64,000 bases of DNA, from NCBI RefSeq assembly GCF_018143015.1, contig NC_054756.1, forward strand, positions 23,284,440 through 23,348,439. The letters run 5' to 3'. Below, piece by piece: positions 1 through 12,191 of this stretch; position 1 is the first letter of the stretch; the number at the start of each line of letters is the position of its first letter. The position numbers were made by a program, and so were the translations under genes. Source of the stretch: Lytechinus variegatus. Its lineage: Eukaryota; Echinodermata; Echinoidea; Temnopleuroida; Toxopneustidae. The notes under the pieces were generated by a model that ran no database searches, was not told where the DNA came from, and saw only the letters and a program-made list of their open reading frames with translations.

Positions 1-1035
1 AATTATGAATGTGAATGTCTGTTTGTGTGTGTGTGTGTGTATGTACATAAATCATGTTCTTAATGTTGAATTCCTGCACAAATTATGACAATGTTCCTTG
101 CATGTGTATTGTGAAAAACCCGGGGGAACAGGCTTTTTGTGTATTTTGCATGTAAATGCAACTGTAATCTGTTACTGCAAAAAGTTTTATTTTGCTAAAC
201 AGATTATTTGAGAAGAAATACAGTCATGGGTATTGTTTCATGGAGCTTTTCTTAAAGTTTGTTTAAAAATGATATGAAGTAGGAAAGGCTCTTTTTCTGA
301 TATTTTTAGGAATCCTGACGTTATTTATATTTTAATTATTATTTCCCCTACCCCCCCCCCACAAAAAAGGAATGAATAGATAAATAAATGAATGAAAAAT
401 ACATAAATACAGAATGAATAAATAGATAAATACATAATCAATACATAAATACATGAATAAATAAATAAATGAATAAATACTAGTAAAATATGCAATGATA
501 TTGGAATAGAAATCAAACTTGCAGTATATTTGAACTTGTACTAACAAAATTCAAAACAATTAAGACAAGCATTTGACTTGCCACATCTCAGACACTTGTA
601 AGATTGTCCATAACTTTAAGAACAGCTTTGTGAAACAGTCCCCTTGTATTCATGTATCATTCAAAACGCCATGCTTTTGTTGCAAGAGAGCAGTCAAGAA
701 GGGTTGGTGTCTTGGCAGGTATGGGTTACACATTCATTACAGCTAAACAAGCCTCCGGTTTCTTTCTACATCTTAGATATTATCAAATATTTTTCAGCAT
801 TAAAACTGCTGCACCGTGAGGCAGATTCAGTGTGCTTTGCTTTGTCAAAGGAATCACTGACATTGCGCTGAGATTTGCTGGGAAGATGGTTCTCTTCTGT
901 TCATTAATACAGTTTGTCACATTTATTTTCAAAGCAGCTGGTTTCTAGATGGTTTGAATAGGTTAGTGAGAAATGCAAAAGATGCTATCAATCTTTTTGA
1001 AAAAAAAACTCAATTGAAATAGGGTCAACATTAAT
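1..1035. other. Non-coding AT-rich stretch
   Basis: No supported gene. It contains short (TG)n at 26-40, a GAATAAAT-type simple repeat at about 371-482 after a poly-C/G run, and a fragment of the TTTCACAAAGCTGTTCTTAA foldback family at about 588-642 (minus orientation). It could be 3' UTR or intergenic DNA. Confidence 0.5.
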
Positions 1036-1164
1036 GGTGCAGTCACAATTCCCCTGTGGAGCGCATACGGCAGGTAGAAAACTGCCGTTTTGACCTGTTT
1101 TGTACAAGCTATGTATAGGTGGTTTGAATAATACGGTCGCCATAGGGGAAATGGGACTGCAGCG
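1036..1164. repeat. Small foldback element, TGCAGTC termini
   Basis: The left end GTGCAGTCACAATTCCCCT pairs with the right end AGGGGAAATGGGACTGCA, giving imperfect inverted repeats around a 90-bp core that also holds CATACGGCAG-type sequence. It resembles in style the larger foldback at 60663-60824. Confidence 0.6.
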
Positions 1165-2103
1165 TCATTGATCTAAAACGTATAGAACTTTAAACTATTG
1201 ATTTTGCAGCTGCTTTTTTTCTCTATGATTTTTATTTGAAATAGTTTATGATAGAATTATATTTCTAAAATTGCATTTGTGCTCTTTTGTTTTTAAAAAA
1301 TATGCTTAAAATGTTTTATTATAGTGCAGCTGTCAGTCATTCATGCAGCTTCTTATGGGCTTGTAAAAGAAAGTGTAAATCTCGCAACTGATTACCAGCC
1401 AAGGACTAAGCTGCATATGTTCTTAATAACGTTGATATCACATATTTTAAAGATAAGTAAGGAATTAGGGTAAAGTTGGAATATATTGGTGAAAGGGCTG
1501 AAATTCTGAATCCTTATTTACTGCCTATGATCAGAAATTATTAACTATTCAAATGTTTTTGCTTTTGTTTTTATGATTTGATGAGATCTTCGTTTCTTCT
1601 AAGTTCAAGTTAATGTGACACACGTTTTATTATGCTGTAGGGGGTAAAACGTAATTCTTCTGATATGCAAGTACATGAAAATCCCCGAGACCACTTTTAC
1701 AAAAGTTTCCAAGGTATTTGTTGAATGGACAACTCATAGTAGCTTTTTTTTAGCGCAAATTCCTGCGAGTTGTCCACTAAGACAAACTTGCGATGGTTAT
1801 CATGAATAATGGACCTGGTATAAGCTATCTGTAATGAATGGATAGTAAAATAGTCCAAAATCTATTAGGGTGTCTGGTCTTTGATATGGGAATTAAAATA
1901 TTGTTTGAAGACAGATCTCTTTACCCTTAAAGTTCAGTGCTATCAGGCTTTCACGTGGAGTATTCAAGATATTTTGTTGCCGTTCCAGAGCAGTTTTCCG
2001 TTGATAGCTTCCGTCTGTCGTGAAAGCGATGGCCTGCTTTATGTGGTTGGAGAATAGGTGAGAGAGATGGAGAATGATGCAAAGAAAAGCTGATCAGACC
2101 AGG

Positions 2104-2231
2104 TGGGTGTTTCACAAAGCTTAGCAATGATCGTAGAACATTTTTCTACGATTGATTCCATTGACTACAATGTACAATCAGTCGTAAAAATCAAGCATAC
2201 GATCAATGGCTTACTTTTGTGTTACGGAGCC
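2104..2231. repeat. Foldback element, TTTCACAAAGCTTAGCAATGATCG family, copy 1
   Basis: The left GTGTTTCACAAAGCTTAGCA and the right GCTTACTTTTGTGTTACG form inverted arms. Related copies lie at 10540-10660 and 47824-47938. It abuts another foldback to its right. Confidence 0.7.
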
Positions 2232-2233
2232 CT

Positions 2234-2563
2234 TGTGGGTATTTCACAAAGCTGTTCTTAAGTTATGAACGACTGGTGATCTATTCTTGATATTAATTAT
2301 CCACACCAGGGGCCCGTTGCATGAAACTTTTTACCTGAGAAAACTCTGGTAAAAACTCAAAACTAAGGTTAGTCTGATTTCTGCCATTGACTTTAACACA
2401 GGGCAGAAACTCCGGTAAAAACAACCTGAGTTTTCTCAGGTAAAAAGTTTTATGCAACGGGCCCCAGATTGTCATTGGTGTGGATTTAGCTCTCCTAAGA
2501 AAGGATCGCAAGTCGTTCGTAAAGTCGCTTGTATCTTACAAACAGCTTCATGAAACACCTGCC
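2234..2563. repeat. Outer foldback element (TATTTCACAAAGCTGTTC) split by an insertion
   Basis: GTGGGTATTTCACAAAGCTG at the left matches, inverted, CAGCTTCATGAAACACCTGC at the right. The second foldback (2309-2465) sits in its middle, so the arms are separated. A solo end of this family is near 588-642. Confidence 0.65.
2309..2465. repeat. Foldback element, GGGGCCCGTTGCAT family
   Basis: A near-perfect hairpin of 157 bp. The left arm is GGGGCCCGTTGCATGAAACT and the right arm is its inverse ending AACGGGCCCC. Arms of about 50 bp include TTTTTACCTGAGAAAACTC. It is flanked by CCACACCA/TGGTGTGG, part of the host element. Confidence 0.85.
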
Positions 2564-2565
2564 AG

Positions 2566-5500
2566 ACAAGTAGGGAAATATTGATAAGAGCAGACTGCTG
2601 AAGGATAATATAGAAATTTGTTAAATTCACATTTACGGTTCTGGACAAGGAGGTACTTTTCCCAGGAGTCACTCCCCGTATGGCTTGCTTCGCGCTTGTA
2701 CCCAGAAAGTGTCAACAGGGTTTTGTTTGGGAACCTAGATGTGAACATATTTATGGAAAGAATGTTGCTTTTTCAATTACATTCAGGGGGCATTTCTGAG
2801 GTTTATTGGACACAGATAGGCAGCTAGCGCCATGTGGAGAGTTCCCCTATTATACTTGCAGAGAACAGAATGAGGCTCTTAAACTCTTACTTTTGCCATA
2901 TTATGACAAATCCCAAACCTTTGTGTGACTACATGTACATGTTTAATAACAATGGCATATGTATTATTATGTACATGTATGAAATTAGAACATTAGGATG
3001 GGAGGTTTTATTATGATTATCAATTTATTCAATTTCACCTTTTTTGCACTTGGTTTTTGTTCAGGAGGTTACTTGCTTCAACGGGTATGATGAAATCGTC
3101 AACATTCTCGAGGTCGTCTTTGTTTTGTTTGTTTTTATTTTTTACTTTACTTTGCTATCTTTTAGTATGTGAGGGAAATAGAAGCCTACATGTACAGGAC
3201 AATTGGCAGTTTTAATATAAAATTATTTGAATTTAGGCCCAGAATTTTTTCGCCAAGGCGGATTTATATAAAATTTTGGGAAAGGCCTTTCAGTCAATTC
3301 CTACTAAAATCATCCCTTGCACTTTATCAGTCACCCAAATATTTTGGGGAAAAAAATCACATTGCTTGGGAAATCCAAGGAATTTCAGGTCATCCTACGA
3401 AAACGATCGTAATGATTTATTTCTAATGCTTTCAGGTATATTCTCTGATTGGACAATCTAAAAAAAAGTTGTGCGCACAGAGTATTCTATTTATTTTTCA
3501 GGAATTTCGTGAAATCGGGTCGTCACCTTTTACATACATCCACATACCTCATACCACTCTCGCAATGTATTGACTTATCAATATTTTATTCCAACGTCAA
3601 GGAATCTGTCATTTAAAAGGGGGATGAATTGTATATTGACTTGTCAGTCATTAGTAAATTGAATAACTCAGATAGGTTATTTTCTGTTTGTATGGGCATT
3701 ATGTTTTGTTTTCTTTCTGTATTTTCTGTTTTTTGTAGCTTGTATTGCTAATAATGTGAGCCTGTTCTCCCTCTATTCTACTCTGCTGCCATCTATTGGC
3801 AAGGTTTGAACATGTTTGGCGTCATTACAATGAGATTGTAAATGTTTCCTGTTTGTATGTACATATTATATATCGGTGGTTAATCTTGAATTTAGGTATT
3901 GATTGATCCTATTCACACGATCGAGATTATTGCCTAATGAATAATGAGTGAATTGTATGAATATGTATGAATGCAAGGAATATGAATATTCATGAACAGT
4001 ACCTGCCTGCTGTGTTGTTATTATTGTTGTTGTTTTTTCTATCTGGGAACAGATACATGTGTTGTCCTGTAATTACCTCATATATGCGGAAGAAGAAAAA
4101 ATAAACATGTTATTCAAAGCAAGCAAGGTCTTTGCTTGCAGCGTGTCTTTTTGTGTACCTCATGATAGTATATATGTATTGGCTAGTAGAAGAAAAAGAT
4201 GTAAATATACTGAGAAACGCTCTCTGAATCGTCGAGCTCTGTAAATGTTTGAAGCCTATTGTTGTACCAGTATTGTATACAAGATAAGTTATCTTTAACT
4301 ATTTTCTATGTCTTTATATTATGAGGAACAAACTTTCCTTGGCTTTGGGGTTTTAATCTATGGTAGCCTAGTTTTTAACAGGAAAATTGAAACATTTATG
4401 TACAGGTATTATATATATAATGAATATATTTATTGTTATTTTTTGCCATACGCATTTTGACAGTACATTGTATCCCCACTTTGCTCTGGAGGAATTCCTA
4501 TATGCCTCTCATATGTTAACGCGGCTCAAGTTGCAGTCGATAAGTAGAACAATATAGCATTCTATAGTGTATGTATTATATGTGATATGTATATATTTAT
4601 ATATTATATTATATGTAAATTTGAATAACGTGTGGTAATATTTAATGAGTTTTCATCAGCTGAAATATATGTATCAGTTATTGTACCTTTTTAACATTAT
4701 TTTCTTGTGTTAAGACTCCTTGCCTCTTCCAAAAAAAAAGAACTTTGCTTTGATGATAAGTGTATCTTGCATTTTTTTTAATTTGATTCGACTTATCAAT
4801 ATGATCTTGGTTTTTATTTTTTCCTCCAACAGATAAAAAAAACATTTTGAAAAAATCTTTAAAAGTGTGTGAATGTTGTTTTTTACAGCATATGTCACTT
4901 TTCATATGCTGTATTTCTGTGTTTCATTTTGAATTTGAAATGTATTTTTTATACATTTGGGTATGTTTATTTGTACATTTGATGTAAATTCTAGCAGATA
5001 ACTTTCTTTTTTTTTACATGATTGTATTCGTTGTATAAATATGAATAAATTGACAATAGATATATGTTTCATTTTATTTTTGAATATCTACCATTTTGTA
5101 TGCATGCTGCATTGAAGTACATTAGAAGACTACTTTTGATTTTTTTTTTCTTATTATTTACCTCCAATAGACAAATCCTGCGTAGATTGTTATGTGAATA
5201 TGATTATAATATGTTAAATGCGTTTGAGAGCCATATGTATTCTAAGGATAATTTGATGAAATTGATGATTGATTAATAAAAGATTGGCATGCTGTATTAC
5301 AAAAGGAATTATATTCAGTGAAATTCAAAGATTTCTTGAATCGACTGTAGGTTGTATCTTCCACATTATGTACTTAATAACAAACATTTCCTGACATTTC
5401 TGATATTTCTTCAAAAAATCTACTCAAGATTGTACAAATGGAACTTCGAAAATGAACTCATGACACTGCACCTTCAGTGTAACAGACATGTGAACATCAA

Positions 5501-5584
5501 AGTATAGATATAAAACTGTTTCCTGAAATTGTAAAAGAAATCCAGAACATTTGGACTTTTTAGTCATCAGGGGGGGAGGGGGGT
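2566..5584. other. Non-coding AT-rich stretch
   Basis: I see no exon with acceptable splice sites or coding bias and no clear transposon end. The open frames present are short and not conserved in style. AATAAA-type motifs occur (for example near 5043) but also occur throughout this AT-rich DNA. Confidence 0.45.
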
Positions 5585-5772
5585 CACAAAGATTTAAGTA
5601 TGACTCAAAGTCGCACTTAAATGCCTAGTTACATGCGGTATAAAAAGGTATTACCGCATTGGTCAGATCATGCGAAATGGATATACACCACTGCGTATTG
5701 ATCAATAAGATTGCGTCTTGCATACCATGTACGTGTCAGCATTTAAGTGCGAATCTAAGTCATACTTAAATA
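5585..5772. repeat. Foldback MITE, AAGATTTAAGTATGACT ends
   Basis: CACAAAGATTTAAGTATGAC followed by GTCGCACTTAAATGCC at the left is inverted at the right as GCATTTAAGTGCGAA and AAGTCATACTTAAAT. The length is about 188 bp. Confidence 0.75.
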
Positions 5773-8162
5773 TGAATGAGAGGTGATCTATCCATATTTC
5801 TGCACATATTCCCCTCTAAATTCAATCCATATAATTATAATGCTTGGGATAAGGCTGATACTAAATTGACAGAATATACAAGTCGTTGTGAAGGGCATAG
5901 AGATATTACATCATCATTTAGTCATCTGGCTTTACAAGAACAGATTATCATTTTTAATAAATTTGGTTGAAATATTTCCTGCTCGCTGATCAAATTATTG
6001 ATTTTACAGATTAATGTATTCAATCTTTCAGCTTTAGTCGTCGATTGCTCTTCGAGAGTAATTTTATCGTGCAAACTGGTTTGGTATTCACAATTCAGGT
6101 ACTGAAATAGCATACAATTTCTTCTGATTCAGAATATTTTGCTCAAATTATATAGTATGTCATATATTTACGAGTTTTATTGCTCTCACGATTTGACAAA
6201 ATATGACATATGAATGCTGCTGATGATATGAAATCTATCAGGAAATACAAATTGTATATTCATCAAAATCTTCTTTTTTTTATTTCTTACATTTTTAAAC
6301 GCTGCAACATTCTTCCGTTATCGAATAAGTTCACATTTGCCTTTTTATTTGATATTCTGTTGAAAGAGATGGTTCAAATACTGAATTATTTTGTAATACT
6401 TGACATCTTCATTTTGAGTGTACAATAGTCATTAAGCTATCAGGATTGTACAAACAGATATATGTTACGTTATTTTTTATTTTTGTCATTCTGTTCAACC
6501 AAAAGTACAAATGATTGTGATTATTTTGAAGTCTTCCAAATACTATTTCTGTCTTCTAATGTGTATTTAGCAAATGTGATTTACTTTTTCCCATGGAAAA
6601 CACCAGTATGTACTTTCACAAGTTAGTTGAATTCAATTCTAGGCTTGACTATATAAACTTGTGCTCATGCTAGAAGAAATGTTTTCTTTTGAACAACAAG
6701 GTTTGATAAAAACATGCAAGATTATCTTACTTCTTGATTCTGATTTGAGAGTAATAGCTCTTCCCCTAAGTAATTCATTCATGAGCTGAATAGTTTATCC
6801 TGATTCTAATTTGGATTCAACTTAACTGTGATCGAACATGTATCATTTTGTTGGAATTTCACCCATGCAACTCAATATATTTTGTATAAATTATGTTATA
6901 CTGTCAAGCAGTAACATATTTTTTTTTATTTCGTCAACACGTTATTGTTTTGTTTGTTCTCAAAAAATTATGTCGTGAGAAGAAATTATGTCTGGTCAAA
7001 CTGCCTTGGTTTATATTCGTTAAAGTGTGTTTTCAGTTTTCAGTTTTTTATTATTATGCACACGAATGGGTACGGGTACAAGAATTCAGCGAGGAGAAAT
7101 ATTTTGTGGTTTTTAATACATATATGTTGACTTTGCACACATGCCTTATAACATTATTTTGTGCATATTTGGTTCGAGGATTTTTTGGAAGAAATCTGTT
7201 GTTTTTTTTTCTGCAGGTCCGATATGTGGTGATAGAAAAATTGTGAATTTTAGACTCATCAGCATGATAGGTGATTGATATAGTGTGCTGTTGCATTCGG
7301 TACGTGTGTGAGATTTTAGGTCCTCGAGCCTTGCTTACACTATTGACAATAGGTGGGACTATCAGCAAAAAAATTTCACTCATTTGTTCTTATTTATGGT
7401 AGATACATGAATGCTGATAGCTCCAGCGGGCCAGACATCTAAAATCTCACGCCGTGCTCCAATAATGCTCAACCTAGTTTATCCTAATGATAGTTTTCTC
7501 TATGGTAGTCCAAATACTGATTGACTGTTTATCATGTTAGGTAGATATATGGAGTAGACCGTTAATTGTTCTCTAGTGCATCAAGAGTCTGTGTAGTTAA
7601 TCTCAATTATAGAACCTATGGTATATCATAGATATTACATGTTATTGAAGAAAAAAAATCATGAATGATATTGACAAGATGAAAACCTTGCTGTATTGTT
7701 ATTTAAATGGACTGTTCTATAATACATGAACTGTGATTGGCAGAACCTTTTTTTAGTAAGATTATCATGGTTAGTGAACACTTAGGCTGATGGGTAATTC
7801 AAGTCAGAGAGAGAGAGGGAGATTAAGAGAGAAAGAGAGAGAAAGAGGGGGCAATATAAGAAAATAACCCACAATGGAAAAAACAACGATCATAAGTGAC
7901 CATGAGTTACACCATAAAATTCATCCATAAATGAGATGAAGTGAAGTCATAGAAGTTTCAGACAATTTCAAGCCAACTTTTTTTTAGGAAACTGCCATAT
8001 ATCTTATCGTTGACTATTATCATTATTCTTATTATTATTATACTGTGTGACTATTCACCTTCATGCAAGATATTATGTGGCAAATAAATAACAAAATATG
8101 GTAACCAGAAAAGAACAAAATTAGACCTGTGTCCAGAAATCCGTTTTATTTATTTATTTTAC
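5773..8162. other. Non-coding AT-rich stretch
   Basis: No supported gene or element. A purine (GA)n run lies at about 7808-7850. The longest open frames (around 6893-7383) lie on both strands, overlap each other and show no domain. Confidence 0.45.
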
Positions 8163-8255
8163 ATGTGTGTGTGTGTGTGAGGGTGTATGTTTGTGTGTGA
8201 GAGACAGAGAGAGTGTACGGGTGTGGGTGCTGTGTGTGCGTGTGGATGTGCAATA
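8163..8255. repeat. (GT)n microsatellite
   Basis: An impure TG/GA dinucleotide tract. Confidence 0.85.
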
Positions 8256-8275
8256 ATTTTATGTGGGGTGAGTTT

Positions 8276-8438
8276 CAGGGGCCCGTTCCATAAAGGACTT
8301 GCAACTGTTGTAACTTTGCCATTATGGCAACTACCATGGAAACCTTGATCCTGATTGGCTGCTGAGCCCTGTTACCATGGTTGTTGCCATTGTGGCAAAG
8401 TTACAACAGTTGCAAGTCCTTTATGAAACAGGCCCCTG
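8276..8438. repeat. Foldback element, CAGGGGCCCGTTCCATAAAG ends
   Basis: A 163-bp hairpin. The left CAGGGGCCCGTTCCATAAAG is inverted at the right as CTTTATGAAACAGGCCCCTG. Internal arms carry TTGCAACTGTTGTAACTTTG and its complement. It has the same type of terminus as 2309-2465, 11723-11877 and 58946-59085 but a different core. Confidence 0.88.
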
Positions 8439-8528
8439 TAGAAGAATATAAAATGTGTTGGTTTGAAGGGTCTATATCCACTTGGTCCACCAGTAGTTGG
8501 TCTACTGTTTGGATAGTATAATGTGCAT

Positions 8529-8733
8529 GGTCGTAGGAAGCCCGGATGCTGGGGAAGCTGGAGCACCCCCAAGATTTTCCTTGGGGATGCTGTATGTATT
8601 ACTCTCCATGGGCAGCACTCCCTGGAATTCTGATAGGTGTTTAAAAATGGCAAAATGACCTATATTTTCTTTTTTTTCCTTTTCAAATTTACATCCGCAT
8701 CCCCGTAAAAAAAAAAAGGTTCCCAGCGCCCTG
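8529..8733. repeat. Dispersed repeat with apparent 11-bp target duplication, copy 1
   Basis: ATAATGTGCAT occurs on both sides (about 8518-8528 and 8734-8744). The body contains AGCACCCCCAAGATTTTCCT and ends GTTCCCAGCGCCCTG. A diverged copy lies at about 57530-57730. No coding capacity. Confidence 0.6.
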
Positions 8734-8744
8734 ATAATGTGCAT

Positions 8745-10148
8745 CCTATGCAAAACCCACTTGGTCTAATGTCAAATTTGTCTTATCGCAGATTGTTCTA
8801 TATAATATACAAAACACTCGGTCTAATTCATGTACTTTTATTTTTCAATACTGTATCATAATTGCTATATGTATTTTTATATGTACAGGGCTCCCTCAAA
8901 AAAGGAGTTTTTATGTACTGAATGGATCACCATGTCAAAGAAAACAGAAATAAATAAAGTAACAAATACGTTGATTTTGCAATTTGTCAACGCTTTTATG
9001 TGCTAGATCAGGTAGATATTAGATAAAATGGGTATAGCATGTTAGCATAACCAGAAATTAGACAAAAAGCTATTAAATGGGCTAAATTGCAATTATGTAG
9101 ATCAACTGGTTAGTATAGGAAACCTGGTTGTGCAGACCGACTAGTATTAGACCAAGTGGGAAAAGACCAAATGGAAAGTAGACCAAGTGGCAATTTGCCA
9201 TTGGAGGAAGGGGTTCTACGGAAGGGAAGGAGGGAGGGGACAAGAAACGTAGTATTCATCATGTTGCATGGGTTTCCATGGGAGAGCATCATATTTCTGT
9301 GGTTCTGCCGACCAATTCTTAACCGATTTAGATTAGATTGAAGGATTTTATTGAAAATATCCATTCTCGCAGTCCAAAGACTGAATTGCAATGGTTACAA
9401 TGTATGCACAGGATCAAATAAATAATACAATTAAACATTTTGATTCGAGAAATAGATAGTAAATGAGATACATGCATGCTTGAAAGAAGTACTTTTTATT
9501 ATCGCCCCCCCCCCTAAAAAAATACAAATAAAAAGTAAGAAGTATGAATTTAAAGAAGAAGACATTGTAAAATCCTGGTTTGGGGCATGGACACTACTGT
9601 TTTTAAAATGGTATCTTGAAAGTGGAGTGTATAAAGAATAGTCAGAACTTGAAATGTGGTTAACATTTCTGTATACGCCTTTGAAGTTCTTTTGAATATT
9701 TATTTCAGTGCAACCCCTTCCCCCAACAAAAAAAATCCTAAAATTTCCCAAAAGGCAGTTAATCCAGTTTAAACATTTTTAAATATTTTCTAGGATGCTT
9801 CCATAAATTGCAAAATAAATAATGATATTTGGACCATGGAGATAATAGCTTGAACAAAATACACACACAACTTTAAATATTCTTTAAAAAGTAGGTCTTT
9901 ACTTGAAGATATCTTTTTTATTATTATTGAATATAAATGTATACATTTTTTTCCCTCCTAGGCCATGTCAAACATGGTCTCATTCAAACTTGAAGATGCG
10001 GATTCGGTATTATTCCAACTTACTATAATTAAATCAAGAGTTTGTTCATCATCACATCATTTAAACCTAAAAGTTGAAATTAATCTATGTTTGATATCAT
10101 CGGCTCTTTCATCTGCACCTGTCAAGACTATGTACAATGATCCAAAAT
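8745..10148. other. Non-coding stretch with scattered AGACCAAGTGG-like repeats
   Basis: Between about 8450 and 9190 short phrases such as ACTTGGTCTA and AGACCAAGTGG recur in both orientations (8478, 8760, 8819, 9150-9185). The rest is AT-rich without a supported gene. Confidence 0.45.
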
Positions 10149-10450
10149 ATTATTTTCTTAAATAAAGTATGACTTGAAAATGTCATAATTTTCACATCTT
10201 TCATCGATTTTAATTAACTCTTTGAGTGTTGTATCAATTGTTTTCGTTTTCATTCTATTCAAATCAACGCATTGCTATCCGGACTTGACTTTTAAACAAA
10301 TATTTTCTTAAATAAAATATGATTTGAAAAGGTCATTATTTTCTCATCTTTTATCGATTTGAATGAATCTTTGAGTGCTGTATTTTAGTCCAATCGTTTT
10401 CATTCTATTAAAAAAAACAACGCGCTGTTGTTCGGACTTGACTTTTAAAC
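10149..10450. repeat. Tandem duplication, unit about 150 bp
   Basis: ATATTTTCTTAAATAAAGTA at about 10149 returns at about 10301 as ATATTTTCTTAAATAAAATA. The following 150 bases (CATCTTTCATCGATTTTAAT, then TCCGGACTTGACTTTTAAAC) also recur with substitutions. Confidence 0.8.
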
Positions 10451-10539
10451 ATGATTTTATATTCATTACAAAAAAGGATTATATCTTTTATATTGGAACG
10501 ATAAAAGAACCCATCTATAAAATAATCGACCTCTTGACG

Positions 10540-10660
10540 CCCGTAACACAATGCTTAGCAATGATTGTAGAATATCTTATTTCTACGTTGGATTACATTG
10601 ATTCCAATTTACAATCAATCGTAAAAATCAAGCGTACGATTGATTGCTTGCCCTGCTGTG
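10540..10660. repeat. Foldback element, GCTTAGCAATGATTG family, copy 2
   Basis: It shares CGTAACACAATGCTTAGCAA and CAATCGTAAAAATCAAGCG with the copy at 2104-2231. Confidence 0.65.
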
Positions 10661-10841
10661 TTGCTGCCCTCTACGTTCGTTGTTGTTAACCTTTGTGTGT
10701 TCGGGACCCTGGAAAAATTAGCGAGTTTTCACAATCACAACGGGGACGGATTCTGCAACGTAACGAATCTATTGAAAATGCCCGTGAAATTACAATGGAC
10801 AGCTCAGGGGTCATTGTCGAAAATGGTTGAACCGGGGACAG

Positions 10842-11112
10842 CAGGGCCCCGTCTTACGAAGAGTTGCGATTGATCCGATCAATCGCAACTATGGACGGCC
10901 AGCAACGTCAACATCTATTATGCATGTTTGTTCAAAATATTTTCTAGCTATGATGTACATTTATGCATTACTGATTTCTTAAAAATTCACTGTGCTTCTC
11001 ATTGTTTACAAACGACATTGTGCAGGTTTCATGTAGAAAAATTATGACACTGATGGGTTTCCATAGAGATACGATTGATTGGATCAATCGTAACTCTTTG
11101 TGAGACGGGCCC
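10842..11112. repeat. Foldback element, GGGCCCCGTCTTACGAAGAG family, copy 1
   Basis: The left end CAGGGCCCCGTCTTACGAAG is inverted at the right as TCTTTGTGAGACGGGCCC. Inner arms carry GATTGATCCGATCAATCGCA. An inverted-orientation copy is at 60253-60526. Confidence 0.8.
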
Positions 11113-11139
11113 ATTATCGCCCTAAATTTCGGAGCTGAC

Positions 11140-11215
11140 GAAAACTACAAATATGTCGTTTGTTCAGAGTCGCAGACGAAACCGCTGTTTCTATTCACCG
11201 ATCCTCGACTAAGAC
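11140..11215 (+). repeat. Fragment of the GACGAAAC...TTCACCRAT...CGAC repeat
   Basis: TTTCGGAGCTGACGAAAACT and CTGTTTCTATTCACCGATCC align with the repeat at 59292-59421. A third copy is at 28645-28782. Confidence 0.5.
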
Positions 11216-11218
11216 TCC

Positions 11219-11457
11219 ACACAGCAAAAACTGAGGTGTTAACCGGTGTACATAGAGGATCACACCAGTATTTTACACCGGTGTTAAATTGGTGGTGTTA
11301 GTTTTACACCTATAGGTGTTATTACAACATCTTTGGTTGTTACATTTACACTCTTTGGTGTTATGTTCAATCTCTAGGGTGTAATTTTAACACCTCAGGG
11401 TGTGGTCCTCTATTAACACCAATGGGTGTCAGTTTTAACACCACAGTTTTTACAGTG
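11219..11457. repeat. MITE with CACTGTAAAAACTGTGGTGTT ends, copy 1
   Basis: The ends are CAGCAAAAACTGAGGTGTTA and, inverted, ACCACAGTTTTTACAGTG. The interior is built from GGTGTTA/TAACACC words. It is nearly identical over most of its length to 23017-23246. Its right end lies inside a tandem duplication. Confidence 0.85.
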
Positions 11458-11666
11458 CATTGTCATGAAGGGCATTTGACAATAGATTCTCTACTTTCCA
11501 GAAAAAGACTGCGTAACTAGTGTGAATACTCCCAATTGATTAACACCAATGGGTATCAGTTTTAACACCACAGTTTTTACAGTGCATTGTCATGAAGGGC
11601 ATTTGACAATAGATTCTCTACTTTCCAGAAAAAGACTGCGTAACTAGTGTGAATACTCCCTATTGA
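11413..11666. repeat. 127-bp tandem duplication, almost perfect
   Basis: TTAACACCAATGGGTGTCAG at 11413 returns as TTAACACCAATGGGTATCAG at 11540. The next 100 bases (including GCATTGTCATGAAGGGCATT) match with about two differences. It copies the MITE's right end plus flanking DNA. Confidence 0.93.
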
Positions 11667-11722
11667 TTTGGTATGGGTAAGACTATGTAAGGGTGATGTG
11701 AATAAAATGATGCTAAGCAGCC

Positions 11723-11877
11723 CAGGGGCCCGTTGCAGAAAGAGTTGCAATCAATCGCAACTTTAAAAATCATGCGCAACTTCAATTTTTCAACCAATCG
11801 ACAGCGCGCATTTTGGACTTGCGATTGATTTTTTTGGTTTGCATTTAAACGCAACTCTTTCTGCAACGGGCCCCCTG
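11723..11877. repeat. Foldback element, CAGGGGCCCGTTGCAGAAAG ends
   Basis: A hairpin with left CAGGGGCCCGTTGCAGAAAG and right CTTTCTGCAACGGGCCCC. GAGTTGCAATCAATCGCAAC in the left arm has counterparts in the right. Confidence 0.88.
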
Positions 11878-12191
11878 TCAGAGCTCTCTTTTGATTATCT
11901 TCTTCCTACTTTCCTATTTTTCTTCCTAAATTTCCTCCTACTCTTATTATTTTTTCATTAATTAATTGATGAACTATAGGGCGATCGTCCCTTCACCAAT
12001 CCTTTGTAGCGCCGCTCCCGTGAAAGGGCTTACTCTGTCATCATTTGAGTATCAGTCCTCGTATATCAACGTACCTGCCAAATCCATACGATATGCCCTC
12101 CTAAGTTGGAATTCTTTTTTTTTAACAATTTGTGTCATGGTTAACGAAATACATATCAAGAATACAATGTTTCATTATTATGTTAATACTA

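Noticed and set aside
325-547. Minus-strand hydrophobic frames
   Set aside because: Translation of an ATAAAT/GAATAAAT simple repeat.
7054-7383. 109-codon minus-strand frame
   Set aside because: No domain, no splice signals, and overlapped by an equally long frame on the other strand.
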